Source of the DNA: Trichomonas vaginalis G3
Lineage: Eukaryota > Parabasalia > Trichomonadida > Trichomonadidae
DNA: 22,957 bases
Assembly (NCBI RefSeq): GCF_026262505.1
Contig: NW_026529128.1
Location: forward strand, 1 to 22,957
Direction of reading: 5' to 3'
Shown here: positions 1 to 9,500 of the stretch, piece after piece
How positions within the stretch are numbered: the first letter of the stretch is position 1
Layout of the letters: the number at the start of each line of letters is the position of its first letter
Translations under genes and position numbers: made by a program
Notes under the pieces: generated by a model
Told to the model about the DNA's origin: nothing
Database searches by the model: none
Seen by the model: the letters and a program-made list of their open reading frames with translations, nothing else

Positions 1-2239
1 TTTATTTGATTCTAAAAAAGTTGCTTAGTAAACAACAATTACTTGTTATTGTTGTCAGAACAAGTGATTGTTGCATAAAAGGCAATCATTCTATGAAAAT
101 GACTGTCTTTTATGCAACTTTGTTTGAAATCTTATTTGATTCTAAAAAAAGTTGCTTAGTAAACAACAATTACTTGTTATTGTTGTCAGAAAGTGATTGT
201 TGCATAAAAGGCAATCATTCTATGATAATGACTGTCTTTTATGCAACTTTGTTTGAAATCTTATTTGATTCTAAAAAAATTGCTTAGTAAACAACAATTA
301 TTTGTTATTGTTGTCAGAACAAGTGATTGTTGCATAAAAGGCAATCATTCTATGATAATGACTGTCTTTTATGCAACTTTGTTTGAAATCTTATTTGATT
401 CTAAAAAAAGTTGCTTAGTAAACAACAATTACTTGTTATTGTTGTCAGAACAAGTGATTGTTGCATAAAAGGCAATCATTCTATGATAATGACTGTCTTT
501 TATGCAACTTTGTTTGAAATCTTATTTGATTCTAAAAAAAGTTGCTTAGTAAACAACAATTACTTGTTATTGTTGTCAGAAAGTGATTGTTGCATAAAAG
601 GCAATCATTCTATGATAATGACTGTCTTTTATGCAACTTTGTTTGAAATCTTATTTGATTCTAAAAAAAGTTGCTTAGTAAACAACAATTACTTGTTATT
701 GTTGTCAGAACAAGTGATTGTTGCATAAAAGGCAATCATTCTATGATAATGACTGTCTTTTATGCAACTTTGTTTGAAATCTTTATTTGATTCTAAAAAA
801 AGTTGCTTAGTAAACAACAATTACTTGTTATTGTTGTCAGAACAAGTGATTGTTGCATAAAGGCAATCATTCTATGATAATGACTGTCTTTTATGCAACT
901 TTGTTTGAAATCTTATTTGATTCTAAAAAAAGTTGCTTAGTAAACAACAATTACTTGTTATTGTTGTCAGAACAAGTGATTGTTGCATAAAAGGCAATCA
1001 TTCTATGATAATGACTGTCTTTTATGCAACTTTGTTTGAAATCTTATTTGATTTCTAAAAAAAGTTGCTTAGTAAACAACAATTACTTGTTATTGTTGTC
1101 AGAACAAGTGATTGTTGCATAAAAGGCAATCATTCTATGATAATGACTGTCTTTATTGCAACTTTGTTTGAAATCTTATTTGATTCTAAAAAAAGTTGCT
1201 TAGTAAACAACAATTACTTGTTATTGTTGTCAGAACAAGTGATTGTTGCATAAAAGGCAATCATTCTATGATAATGACTGTCTTTTATGCAACTTTGTTT
1301 GAAATCTTATTTGATTCTAAAAAAAGTTGCTTAGTAAACAACAATTACTTGTTATTGTTGTCAGAACAAGTGATTGTTGCATAAAAGGCAATCATTCTAT
1401 GATAATGACTGTCTTTTATGCAACTTTGTTTGAAATCTTATTTGATTCTAAAAAAAGTTGCTTAGTAAACAACAATTACTTGTTATTGTTGTCAGAAACA
1501 AGTGATTGTTGCATAAAAGGCAATCATTCTATGATAATGACTGTCTTTTATGCAACTTTGTTTGAAATCTTATTTGATTCTAAAAAAGTTGCTTAGTAAA
1601 CAACAATTACTTGTTATTGTTGTCAGAACAAGTGATTGTTGCATAAAAGGCAATCATTCTATGATAATGACTGTCTTTTATGCAACTTTGTTTGAAATCT
1701 TATTTGATTCTAAAAAAAGTTGCTTAGTAAACAACAATTACTTGTTATTGTTGTCAGAACAAGTGATTGTTGCATAAAAGGCAATCATTCTATGATAATG
1801 ACTGTCTTTTATGCAACTTTGTTTGAAATCTTATTTGATTTCTAAAAAAAGTTGCTTAGTAAACAACAATTACTTGTTATTGTTGTCAGAACAAGTGATT
1901 TGTGCATAAAGGCAATCATCTATGATAATGACTGTCTTTTATGCAACTTTGTTTGAAATCTTATTTGATTCTAAAAAAAGTTGCTTAGTAAACAACAATT
2001 ACTTGTTATTTTGTCAGAACAAGTGATTGTTGCATAAAGGCAATCATTCTATGATAATGACTGTCTTTTATGCAACTTTGTTTGAAATCTTATTTGATTC
2101 TAAAAAAAGTTGCTTAGTAAACAACAATTACTTGTTATTGTTGTCAGAACAAGTGATTGTTGCATAAAAGGCAATCATTCTATGATAATGACTGTCTTTT
2201 ATGCAACTTTGTTTGAAATCTTATTTGATTCTAAAAAAA

Positions 2240-2300
2240 GTTGCTTAGTAAAAACAATTACTTGTTATTGTGTCAGAACATAGACAGAGTGATTGTTGCA
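2240..2300 (+). repeat. aberrant satellite unit with a small internal insertion
   Basis: In this unit the segment that normally reads GTCAGAACAAGTGATTG carries about 7 extra bases (GAACATAGACAGAGTG). The preceding AAACAACAATT is one base short and TTGTTGTCAG has lost one base. The inserted AGACAG also occurs on the opposite strand of the unit, at the foot of the large hairpin, so a template-switch origin is possible. Net length change is about +5 bp. It is the largest internal insertion I noticed in the left arm outside the T-rich block. Confidence 0.6.
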
Positions 2301-3540
2301 TAAAAGGCAATCATTCTATGATAATGACTGTCTTTTATGCAACTTTGTTTGAAATCTTATTTGATTCTAAAAAAAGTTGCTTAGTAAACAACAATTACTT
2401 GTTATTGTTGTCAGAACAAGTGATTGTTGCATAAAAGGCAATCATTCTATGATAATGACTGTCTTTTATGCAACTTTGTTTGAAATCTTATTTGATTCTA
2501 AAAAAAGTTGCTTAGTAAACAACAATTACTTGTTATTGTTGTCAGAACAAGTGATTGTTGCATAAAAGGCAATCATTCTATGATAATGACTGTCTTTTAT
2601 GCAACTTTGTTTGAAATCTTATTTGATTCTAAAAAAAGTTGCTTAGTAAACAACAATTACTTGTTATTGTTGTCAGAACAAGTGATTGTTGCATAAAAGG
2701 CAATCATTCTATGATAATGACTGTCTTTTATGCAACTTTGTTTGAAATCTTATTTGATTCTAAAAAAAGTTGCTTAGTAAACAACAATTACTTGTTATTG
2801 TTGTCAGAACAAGTGATTGTTGCAAATAAAGGCAATCATTCTATGATAATGACTGTCTTTTATGCAACTTTGTTTGAAATCTTATTTGATTCTAAAAAAG
2901 TTGCTTAGTAAACAACAATTACTTGTTATTGTTGTCAGAACAAGTGATTGTTGCATAAAAGGCAATCATTCTATGATAATGACTGTCTTTTATGCAACTT
3001 TGTTTGAAATCTTATTTGATTCTAAAAAAAGTTGCTTAGTAACAACAATTACTTGTTATTGTTGTCAGAACAAGTGATTGTTGCATAAAAGGCAATCATT
3101 CTATGAAAATGACTGTCTTTTATGCAACTTTGTTTGAAATCTTATTTGTTTCTAAAAAAAGTTGCTTAGTAAACAACAATTACTTGTTATTGTTGTCAGA
3201 ACAAGTGATGTTGCATAAAAGGCAATCATTCTATGATAATGACTGTCTTTTATGCAACTTTGTTTGAAATCTTATTTGATTCTAAAAAAAGTTGCTTAGT
3301 AAACAACAATTACTTGTTATTTGTTGTCAGAACAAGTGATTGTTGCATAAAGGCAATCATTCTATGATAATGACTGTCTTTTATGCAACTTTGTTTGAAA
3401 TCTTATTTGATTCTAAAAAAAGTTGCTTAGTAAACAACAATTACTTGTTATTGTTGTCAGAACAATGATTGTTGCATAAAAGGCAATCATTCTATGATAA
3501 TGACTGTCTTTTATGCAACTTTGTTTGAAATCTTATTTGA

Positions 3541-3850
3541 TTCTAAAAAAAGTTGCTTAGTAAACAACATTACTTGTTATTGTTGTCAGAACAAGTGATT
3601 GTTGCATAAAAGGCAATCATTCTATGATAATGACTGTCTTTTATGCAACTTTGTTTGAAATCTTATTTGATTCTAAAAAAAGTTGCTTAGTAAACAACAT
3701 TACTTGTTATTGTTGTCAGAACAAGTGATTGTTGCATAAAAGGCAATCATTCTATGATAATGACTGTCTTTTATGCAACTTTGTTTGAAATCTTATTTGA
3801 TTCTAAAAAAAGTTGCTTAGTAAACAACATTACTTGTTATTGTTGTTCAA
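3541..3850 (+). repeat. three consecutive units sharing one deletion
   Basis: Three successive units carry AAACAACATTAC in place of AAACAACAATTAC, at about 3562-3573, 3692-3703 and 3822-3833, with a 130-bp period. The third also lacks part of GTCAGAACAAG, near 3846. Three neighbours with the same indel look like local duplication of a variant unit, as expected from unequal exchange, rather than independent random errors. The deletion removes a base from the first stem of the smaller hairpin. Confidence 0.7.
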
Positions 3851-5040
3851 GTGATTGTTGCATAAAAGGCAATCATTCTATGATAATGACTGTCTTTTAT
3901 GCAACTTTGTTTGAAATCTTATTTGATTCTAAAAAAAGTTGCTTAGTAAACAACAATTACTTGTTATTGTTGTCAGAACAAGTGATTGTTGCATAAAAGG
4001 CAATCATTCTATATAATGACTGTCTTTTATGCAACTTTGTTTGAAATCTTATTTGATTCTAAAAAAGTTGCTTAGTAAACAACAATTACTTGTTATTGTT
4101 GTCAGAACAAGTGATTGTTGCATAAAAGGCAATCATTCTATGATAATGACTGTCTTTTATGCAACTTTGTTTGAAATCTTATTTGATTCTAAAAAAGTTG
4201 CTTAGTAAACAACAATTACTTGTTATTGTTGTCAGAACAAGTGATTGTTGCATAAAAGGCAATCATTCTATGATAATGACTGTCTTTTATGCAACTTTGT
4301 TTGAAATCTTATTTGATTCTAAAAAAAGTTGCTTAGTAAACAACAATTACTTGTTATTGTTGTCAGAACAAGTGATTGTTGCATAAAAGGCAATCATTCT
4401 ATGATAATGACTGTCTTTTATGCAACTTTGTTTGAAATCTTTTTGATTCTAAAAAAAGTTGCTTAGTAAACAACAATTACTTTGTTATTGTTGTCAGAAC
4501 AAGTGATTGTTGCATAAAAGGCAATCATTCTATGATAATGACTGTCTTTTATGCAACTTTGTTTGAAATCTATTTGATTCTAAAAAAAGTTGCTTAGTAA
4601 ACAACAATTACTTGTTATTGTTGTAGAACAAGTGATTGTTGCATAAAAGGCAATCATTCTATGATAATGACTGTCTTTTATGCAACTTTGTTTGAAATCT
4701 TATTTATTCTAAAAAAAGTTGCTTAGTAAACAACAATTACTTGTTATTGTTGTCAGAACAAGTGATTGTTGCATAAAAGGCAATCATTCTATGATAATGA
4801 CTGTCTTTTATGCAACTTTGTTTGAAATCTTTTTGATTCTAAAAAAAGTTGCTTAGTAAAACACAATTACTTGTTATTGTTGTCAGAACAAGTGATTGTT
4901 GCATAAAAGGCAATCATTCTATGATAATGACTGTCTTTAATGCAACTTTGTTTGAAATCTTATTTGTTCTAAAAAAAGTTGCTTAGTAACAACAATTACT
5001 TGTTATTGTTGTGTTTGTTGCATAAAGAATCATTCTATGA

Positions 5041-5432
5041 TTTTTTTTTGTTTGTCTATTTATGAAATCTTTTTTTTTCACTCTTTTACTTTTCGTCAGT
5101 TTTTTTGAAAGATTTTTGTTTTTTTTATGCAACTTTGTTTGAATGTTTTTTTTGTTTTTTTTATTGTTTTTGTCTTGTATTTGTTTTTTTTGTTTTGAAT
5201 TTTTTTTGTTTTTTTGTTTTTTTTTTTTTTTGTCTTATTTAATTTTTTTTTTTTCTCAGTATTTATTATGTTTATTAGTTTTTGTCTTTATGTTTTTTTT
5301 TTTTATTTGTTTTTTAATTTTTTTATTTTTTTTTTTATTTTTTTTTTTTATTTTTTTTTTTTATCATTATGTCTATTTTATCTTTTGTTTTTTTTTTATT
5401 TTTTGTTTGTTCTAGATACAATTTTGTTTTGT
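5041..5432. other. T-rich low-complexity block inside the array
   Basis: About 390 bp of long T runs broken by single G, C or A bases, with no gene. The first third keeps recognisable unit words in the correct order: TGTCTATTTATG then GAAATC (about 5053-5069), GTCAG (5095-5099) and TATGCAACTTTGTTTGAA (5126-5143). Their spacing is about half the normal value: GAAATC to GTCAG is about 30 bp instead of about 58, and GTCAG to TATGCAAC about 27 bp instead of about 53. From 5144 to 5432 almost no unit words remain. The flanking units are also damaged (5011-5040 and 5433-5640). Phe/Leu-rich open frames across this block come from T runs and are not proteins. Either a slipped, decayed patch of satellite or a failed stretch of base-calling; ordered but compressed words favour the second. 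Confidence 0.8.
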
Positions 5433-6414
5433 TTTATTGTTGCATAAAAAGCAATCATATCTAAATGATAATGACTGTCTTTTAATATATTGTTTGAAAT
5501 TTTATTTGATTCTAAAAAAAGTTGCTTAGTAACAAACAATTACTTGTTATTGTTGTCAGAACAAGTGATTGTTGCATAAAGGCAATCATTCTATGATAAT
5601 GAGCTCTTTCTTTTTGCAACTTTGTTTGAAATCTTATTTGATTCTAAAAAAGTTGCTTAGTAAACAACAATTACTTGTTATTGTTGTCAGAACAAGTGAT
5701 TGTTGCATAAAAGGCAATCATCTATGATAATGACTGTCTTTTATGCAACTTTGTTTGAAATCTTATTTGATTCTAAAAAAAGTTGCTTAGTAAACAACAA
5801 TTACTTGTTATTGTTGTCAGACAAGTGATTGTTGCATAAAAGGCAATCATTCTATGATAATGACTGTCTTTTATGCAACTTTGTTTGAAACTTATTTGAT
5901 TCTAAAAAAAGTTGCTTAGTAAACAACAATTACTTGTTATTGTTGTCAGAACAAGTGATTGTTGCATAAAAGGCAATCATTCTATGATAATGACTGTCTT
6001 TTATGCAACTTTGTTTGAAATCTTATTTGATTCTAAAAAATTGCTTAGTAAACAACAATTACTTGTTATTGTTGTCAGAACAAGTGATTGTTGCATAAAA
6101 GGCAATCATTCTATGATAATGACTGTCTTTTATGCAACTTTGTTTGAAATCTTATTTGATTCTAAAAAAAGTTGCTTAGTAAACAACAATTACTTGTTAT
6201 TGTTGTCAGAACAAGTGATTGTTGCATAAAAGGCAATCATTCTATGATAATGACTGTCTTTTATGCAACTTTGTTTGAAATCTTATTTGATTCTAAAAAA
6301 AGTTGCTTAGTAAACAACAATTACTTGTTATTGTTGTCAGAACAAGTGATTGTTGCATAAAAGGCAATCATTCTATGATAATGACTGTCTTTTATGCAAC
6401 TTTGTTTGAAAATC
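5433..6414 (+). repeat. 131-bp satellite array, left arm, proximal part (about 7.5 units)
   Basis: Units resume at GTTGCATAAAAAGCAATC (about 5438). The first is strongly altered: ATCATATCTAAATGATAATG near 5455, TTTAATATATTGTTTG near 5480, and ATGAGCTCTTTCTTTTTGC near 5600. From about 5640 the units become close to consensus, with isolated changes such as CAGACAAG near 5819, GAAACTTATTT near 5887, and a missing AG at about 6040. The last 370 bp before the inversion are clean except for one extra A (GAAAATC, about 6409-6414). Confidence 0.95.
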
Positions 6415-6427
6415 GATTTCAAACAAA
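6401..6427. other. spacerless inversion junction of the satellite array
   Basis: The left arm ends TTTGTTTGAAAATC at 6414 and the right arm starts GATTTCAAACAAA at 6415, its reverse complement apart from one extra A on the left. The centre is ATCGAT (6412-6417), which is self-complementary. Both arms break at the same unit position (131), so there is no spacer and no unique sequence. ATCGAT contains one of only two CpGs I saw in the window; the other lies in the T-rich block. The junction could be a true palindromic inversion, a fold-back read or an assembly join. The arms are not mirror copies: the indels at about 6040, 5887 and 5819 and the T-rich block have no counterpart at the mirrored positions in the right arm. 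Confidence 0.95.
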
Positions 6428-6428
6428 G

Positions 6429-6475
6429 TTGCATAAAAGACAGTCATTATCATAGAATGATTGCCTTTTATGCAA
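6429..6475 (-). repeat. dyad 2 of the unit: 20-bp stem, 7-nt loop
   Basis: The arms are TTGCATAAAAGGCAATCATT (6456-6475) and AATGACTGTCTTTTATGCAA (6429-6448), with a 7-nt loop CTATGAT (6449-6455). They are reverse complements at 18 of 20 positions; one mismatch is G-T on the satellite forward strand and the other A-C. The outer 11 bp, TTGCATAAAAG with CTTTTATGCAA, pair perfectly. This resembles the terminal inverted repeats of a very small fold-back element, but no transposon family is recognisable. The TTG at its foot is shared with dyad 1. Confidence 0.9.
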
Positions 6476-6513
6476 CAATCACTTGTTCTGACAACAATAA
6501 CAAGTAATTGTTG
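6473..6513 (-). repeat. dyad 1 of the unit: 15-bp stem, 11-nt loop
   Basis: On the satellite forward strand the arms are CAACAATTACTTGTT (6499-6513) and AACAAGTGATTGTTG (6473-6487), separated by 11 nt (6488-6498). They pair over 15 positions with one imperfect pair, which would be a G-T or G-U wobble on that strand. A shorter alternative, ACAACAAT with ATTGTTGT, lies inside the same segment, so two competing foldings exist. The same dyad recurs in every intact unit of both arms. Confidence 0.85.
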
Positions 6514-6521
6514 TTTACTAA

Positions 6522-6563
6522 GCAACTTTTTTTAGAATCAAATAAGATTTCAAACAAAGTTGC
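6522..6563 (-). repeat. dyad 3, across the unit boundary: 8-bp stem, 26-nt loop
   Basis: GCAACTTT near the end of one unit (complement at 6556-6563) pairs perfectly with AAAGTTGC near the start of the next (complement at 6522-6529), leaving a 26-nt A/T-rich loop that contains the unit boundary. With dyads 1 and 2 it makes a continuous chain whose centres lie at about positions 53, 94 and 134.5, i.e. roughly 41, 41 and 49 bp apart. All three dyads end in TTGC/GCAA or TTG/CAA. Confidence 0.75.
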
Positions 6564-9500
6564 ATAAAAGACAGTCATTATCATAGAATGATTGCCTTTT
6601 ATGCAACAATCACTTGTTCTGACAACAATAACAAGTAATTGTTGTTTACTAAGCAACTTTTTTTAGAATCAAATAAGATTTCAAACAAAGTTGCATAAAA
6701 GACAGTCATTATCATAGAATGATTGCCTTTTATGCAACAATCACTTGTTCTGACAACAATAACAAGTAATTGTTGTTTACTAAGCAACTTTTTTTAGAAT
6801 CAAATAAGATTTCAAACAAAGTTGCATAAAAGACAGTCATTATCATAGAATGATTGCCTTTTATGCAACAATCACTTGTTCTGACAACAATAACAAGTAA
6901 TTGTTGTTTACTAAGCAACTTTTTTTAGAATCAAATAAGATTTCAAACAAAGTTGCATAAAAGACAGTCATTATCATAGAATGATTGCCTTTTATGCAAC
7001 AATCACTTGTTCTGACAACAATAACAAGTAATTGTTGTTTACTAAGCAACTTTTTTTAGAATCAAATAAGATTTCAAACAAAGTTGCATAAAAGACAGTC
7101 ATTATCATAGAATGATTGCCTTTTATGCAACAATCACTTGTTCTGACAACAATAACAAGTAATTGTTGTTTACTAAGCAACTTTTTTTAGAATCAAATAA
7201 GATTTCAAACAAAGTTGCATAAAAGACAGTCATTATCATAGAATGATTGCCTTTTATGCAACAATCACTTGTTCTGACAACAATAACAAGTAATTGTTGT
7301 TTACTAAGCAACTTTTTTTAGAATCAAATAAGATTTCAAACAAAGTTGCATAAAAGACAGTCATTATCATAGAATGATTGCCTTTTATGCAACAATCACT
7401 TGTTCTGACAACAATAACAAGTAATTGTTGTTTACTAAGCAACTTTTTTTAGAATCAAATAAGATTTCAAACAAAGTTGCATAAAAGACAGTCATTATCA
7501 TAGAATGATTGCCTTTTATGCAACAATCACTTGTTCTGACAACAATAACAAGTAATTGTTGTTTACTAAGCAACTTTTTTTAGAATCAAATAAGATTTCA
7601 AACAAAGTTGCATAAAAGACAGTCATTATCATAGAATGATTGCCTTTTATGCAACAATCACTTGTTCTGACAACAATAACAAGTAATTGTTGTTTACTAA
7701 GCAACTTTTTTTAGAATCAAATAAGATTTCAAACAAAGTTGCATAAAAGACAGTCATTATCATAGAATGATTGCCTTTTATGCAACAATCACTTGTTCTG
7801 ACAACAATAACAAGTAATTGTTGTTTACTAAGCAACTTTTTTTAGAATCAAATAAGATTTCAAACAAAGTTGCATAAAAGACAGTCATTATCATAGAATG
7901 ATTGCCTTTTATGCAACAATCACTTGTTCTGACAACAATAACAAGTAATTGTTGTTTACTAAGCAACTTTTTTTAGAATCAAATAAGATTTCAAACAAAG
8001 TTGCATAAAAGACAGTCATTATCATAGAATGATTGCCTTTTATGCAACAATCACTTGTTCTGACAACAATAACAAGTAATTGTTGTTTACTAAGCAACTT
8101 TTTTTAGAATCAAATAAGATTTCAAACAAAGTTGCATAAAAGACAGTCATTATCATAGAATGATTGCCTTTTATGCAACAATCACTTGTTCTGACAACAA
8201 TAACAAGTAATTGTTGTTTACTAAGCAACTTTTTTTAGAATCAAATAAGATTTCAAACAAAGTTGCATAAAAGACAGTCATTATCATAGAATGATTGCCT
8301 TTTATGCAACAATCACTTGTTCTGACAACAATAACAAGTAATTGTTGTTTACTAAGCAACTTTTTTTAGAATCAAATAAGATTTCAAACAAAGTTGCATA
8401 AAAGACAGTCATTATCATAGAATGATTGCCTTTTATGCAACAATCACTTGTTCTGACAACAATAACAAGTAATTGTTGTTTACTAAGCAACTTTTTTTAG
8501 AATCAAATAAGATTTCAAACAAAGTTGCATAAAAGACAGTCATTATCATAGAATGATTGCCTTTTATGCAACAATCACTTGTTCTGACAACAATAACAAG
8601 TAATTGTTGTTTACTAAGCAACTTTTTTTAGAATCAAATAAGATTTCAAACAAAGTTGCATAAAAGACAGTCATTATCATAGAATGATTGCCTTTTATGC
8701 AACAATCACTTGTTCTGACAACAATAACAAGTAATTGTTGTTTACTAAGCAACTTTTTTTAGAATCAAATAAGATTTCAAACAAAGTTGCATAAAAGACA
8801 GTCATTATCATAGAATGATTGCCTTTTATGCAACAATCACTTGTTCTGACAACAATAACAAGTAATTGTTGTTTACTAAGCAACTTTTTTTAGAATCAAA
8901 TAAGATTTCAAACAAAGTTGCATAAAAGACAGTCATTATCATAGAATGATTGCCTTTTATGCAACAATCACTTGTTCTGACAACAATAACAAGTAATTGT
9001 TGTTTACTAAGCAACTTTTTTTAGAATCAAATAAGATTTCAAACAAAGTTGCATAAAAGACAGTCATTATCATAGAATGATTGCCTTTTATGCAACAATC
9101 ACTTGTTCTGACAACAATAACAAGTAATTGTTGTTTACTAAGCAACTTTTTTTAGAATCAAATAAGATTTCAAACAAAGTTGCATAAAAGACAGTCATTA
9201 TCATAGAATGATTGCCTTTTATGCAACAATCACTTGTTCTGACAACAATAACAAGTAATTGTTGTTTACTAAGCAACTTTTTTTAGAATCAAATAAGATT
9301 TCAAACAAAGTTGCATAAAAGACAGTCATTATCATAGAATGATTGCCTTTTATGCAACAATCACTTGTTCTGACAACAATAACAAGTAATTGTTGTTTAC
9401 TAAGCAACTTTTTTTAGAATCAAATAAGATTTCAAACAAAGTTGCATAAAAGACAGTCATTATCATAGAATGATTGCCTTTTATGCAACAATCACTTGTT

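Larger units (their letters stand above)
1..5040 (+). repeat. 131-bp satellite array, left arm, distal part (about 38 units)
   Basis: Head-to-tail copies of one A/T-rich unit, read here from TTATTTGATTC to TTTGAAATC (131 bp). The window opens inside a unit, so the array continues to the left. Copies differ mainly by single-base gains or losses: the A7 run is A6 in several units (for example near 4066 and 4186), GCATAAAAGG is GCATAAAGG near 855, and ATTTGATTC is ATTTGATTTC near 1050. Substitutions are rarer; TATGATAATG reads TATGAAAATG at 94-101 and again at 3104-3111. Lengths of 129-132 bp are common, unlike the exact 131 bp of the core. The last unit before 5041 is clearly damaged (5001-5040). 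I see no gene, RNA gene or mobile element. Family not recognised. Confidence 0.97.
6415..6545 (-). repeat. representative 131-bp unit (first unit of the core)
   Basis: One full period, used here to place the internal structure; unit position p lies at window position 6546 minus p. By my count it has 44 A, 51 T, 20 G and 16 C on the satellite's forward strand, and no CpG. It has a 7-base A tract (positions 13-19) and AAAA at 77-80. Inverted repeats cover positions 33-47/59-73, 71-90/98-117, and 114-121 with 17-24 of the next unit, so only a few bases lie outside a dyad. A CENP-B box cannot occur in a unit without CpG. Confidence 0.9.

Noticed and set aside
5143-5447. Phe/Leu-rich open frames that look like membrane proteins
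   Set aside because: They are translations of T runs in a low-complexity block, with no ribosome-binding or codon-use support.
6429-6475. Active MITE or other small DNA transposon in each unit
   Set aside because: The 20-bp inverted repeat is present, but there are no target-site duplications, no solo copies outside the array in this window, and no family match I can name. Kept only as a possible origin of the unit.
6415-6545. Hammerhead ribozyme, as found in some satellites
   Set aside because: The closest match to the CUGANGA core on one strand is CTGACAA, which lacks the required G, and no GAAA lies in the needed place after it.
6415-6545. CENP-B box
   Set aside because: The box needs CG dinucleotides, which the unit does not contain.
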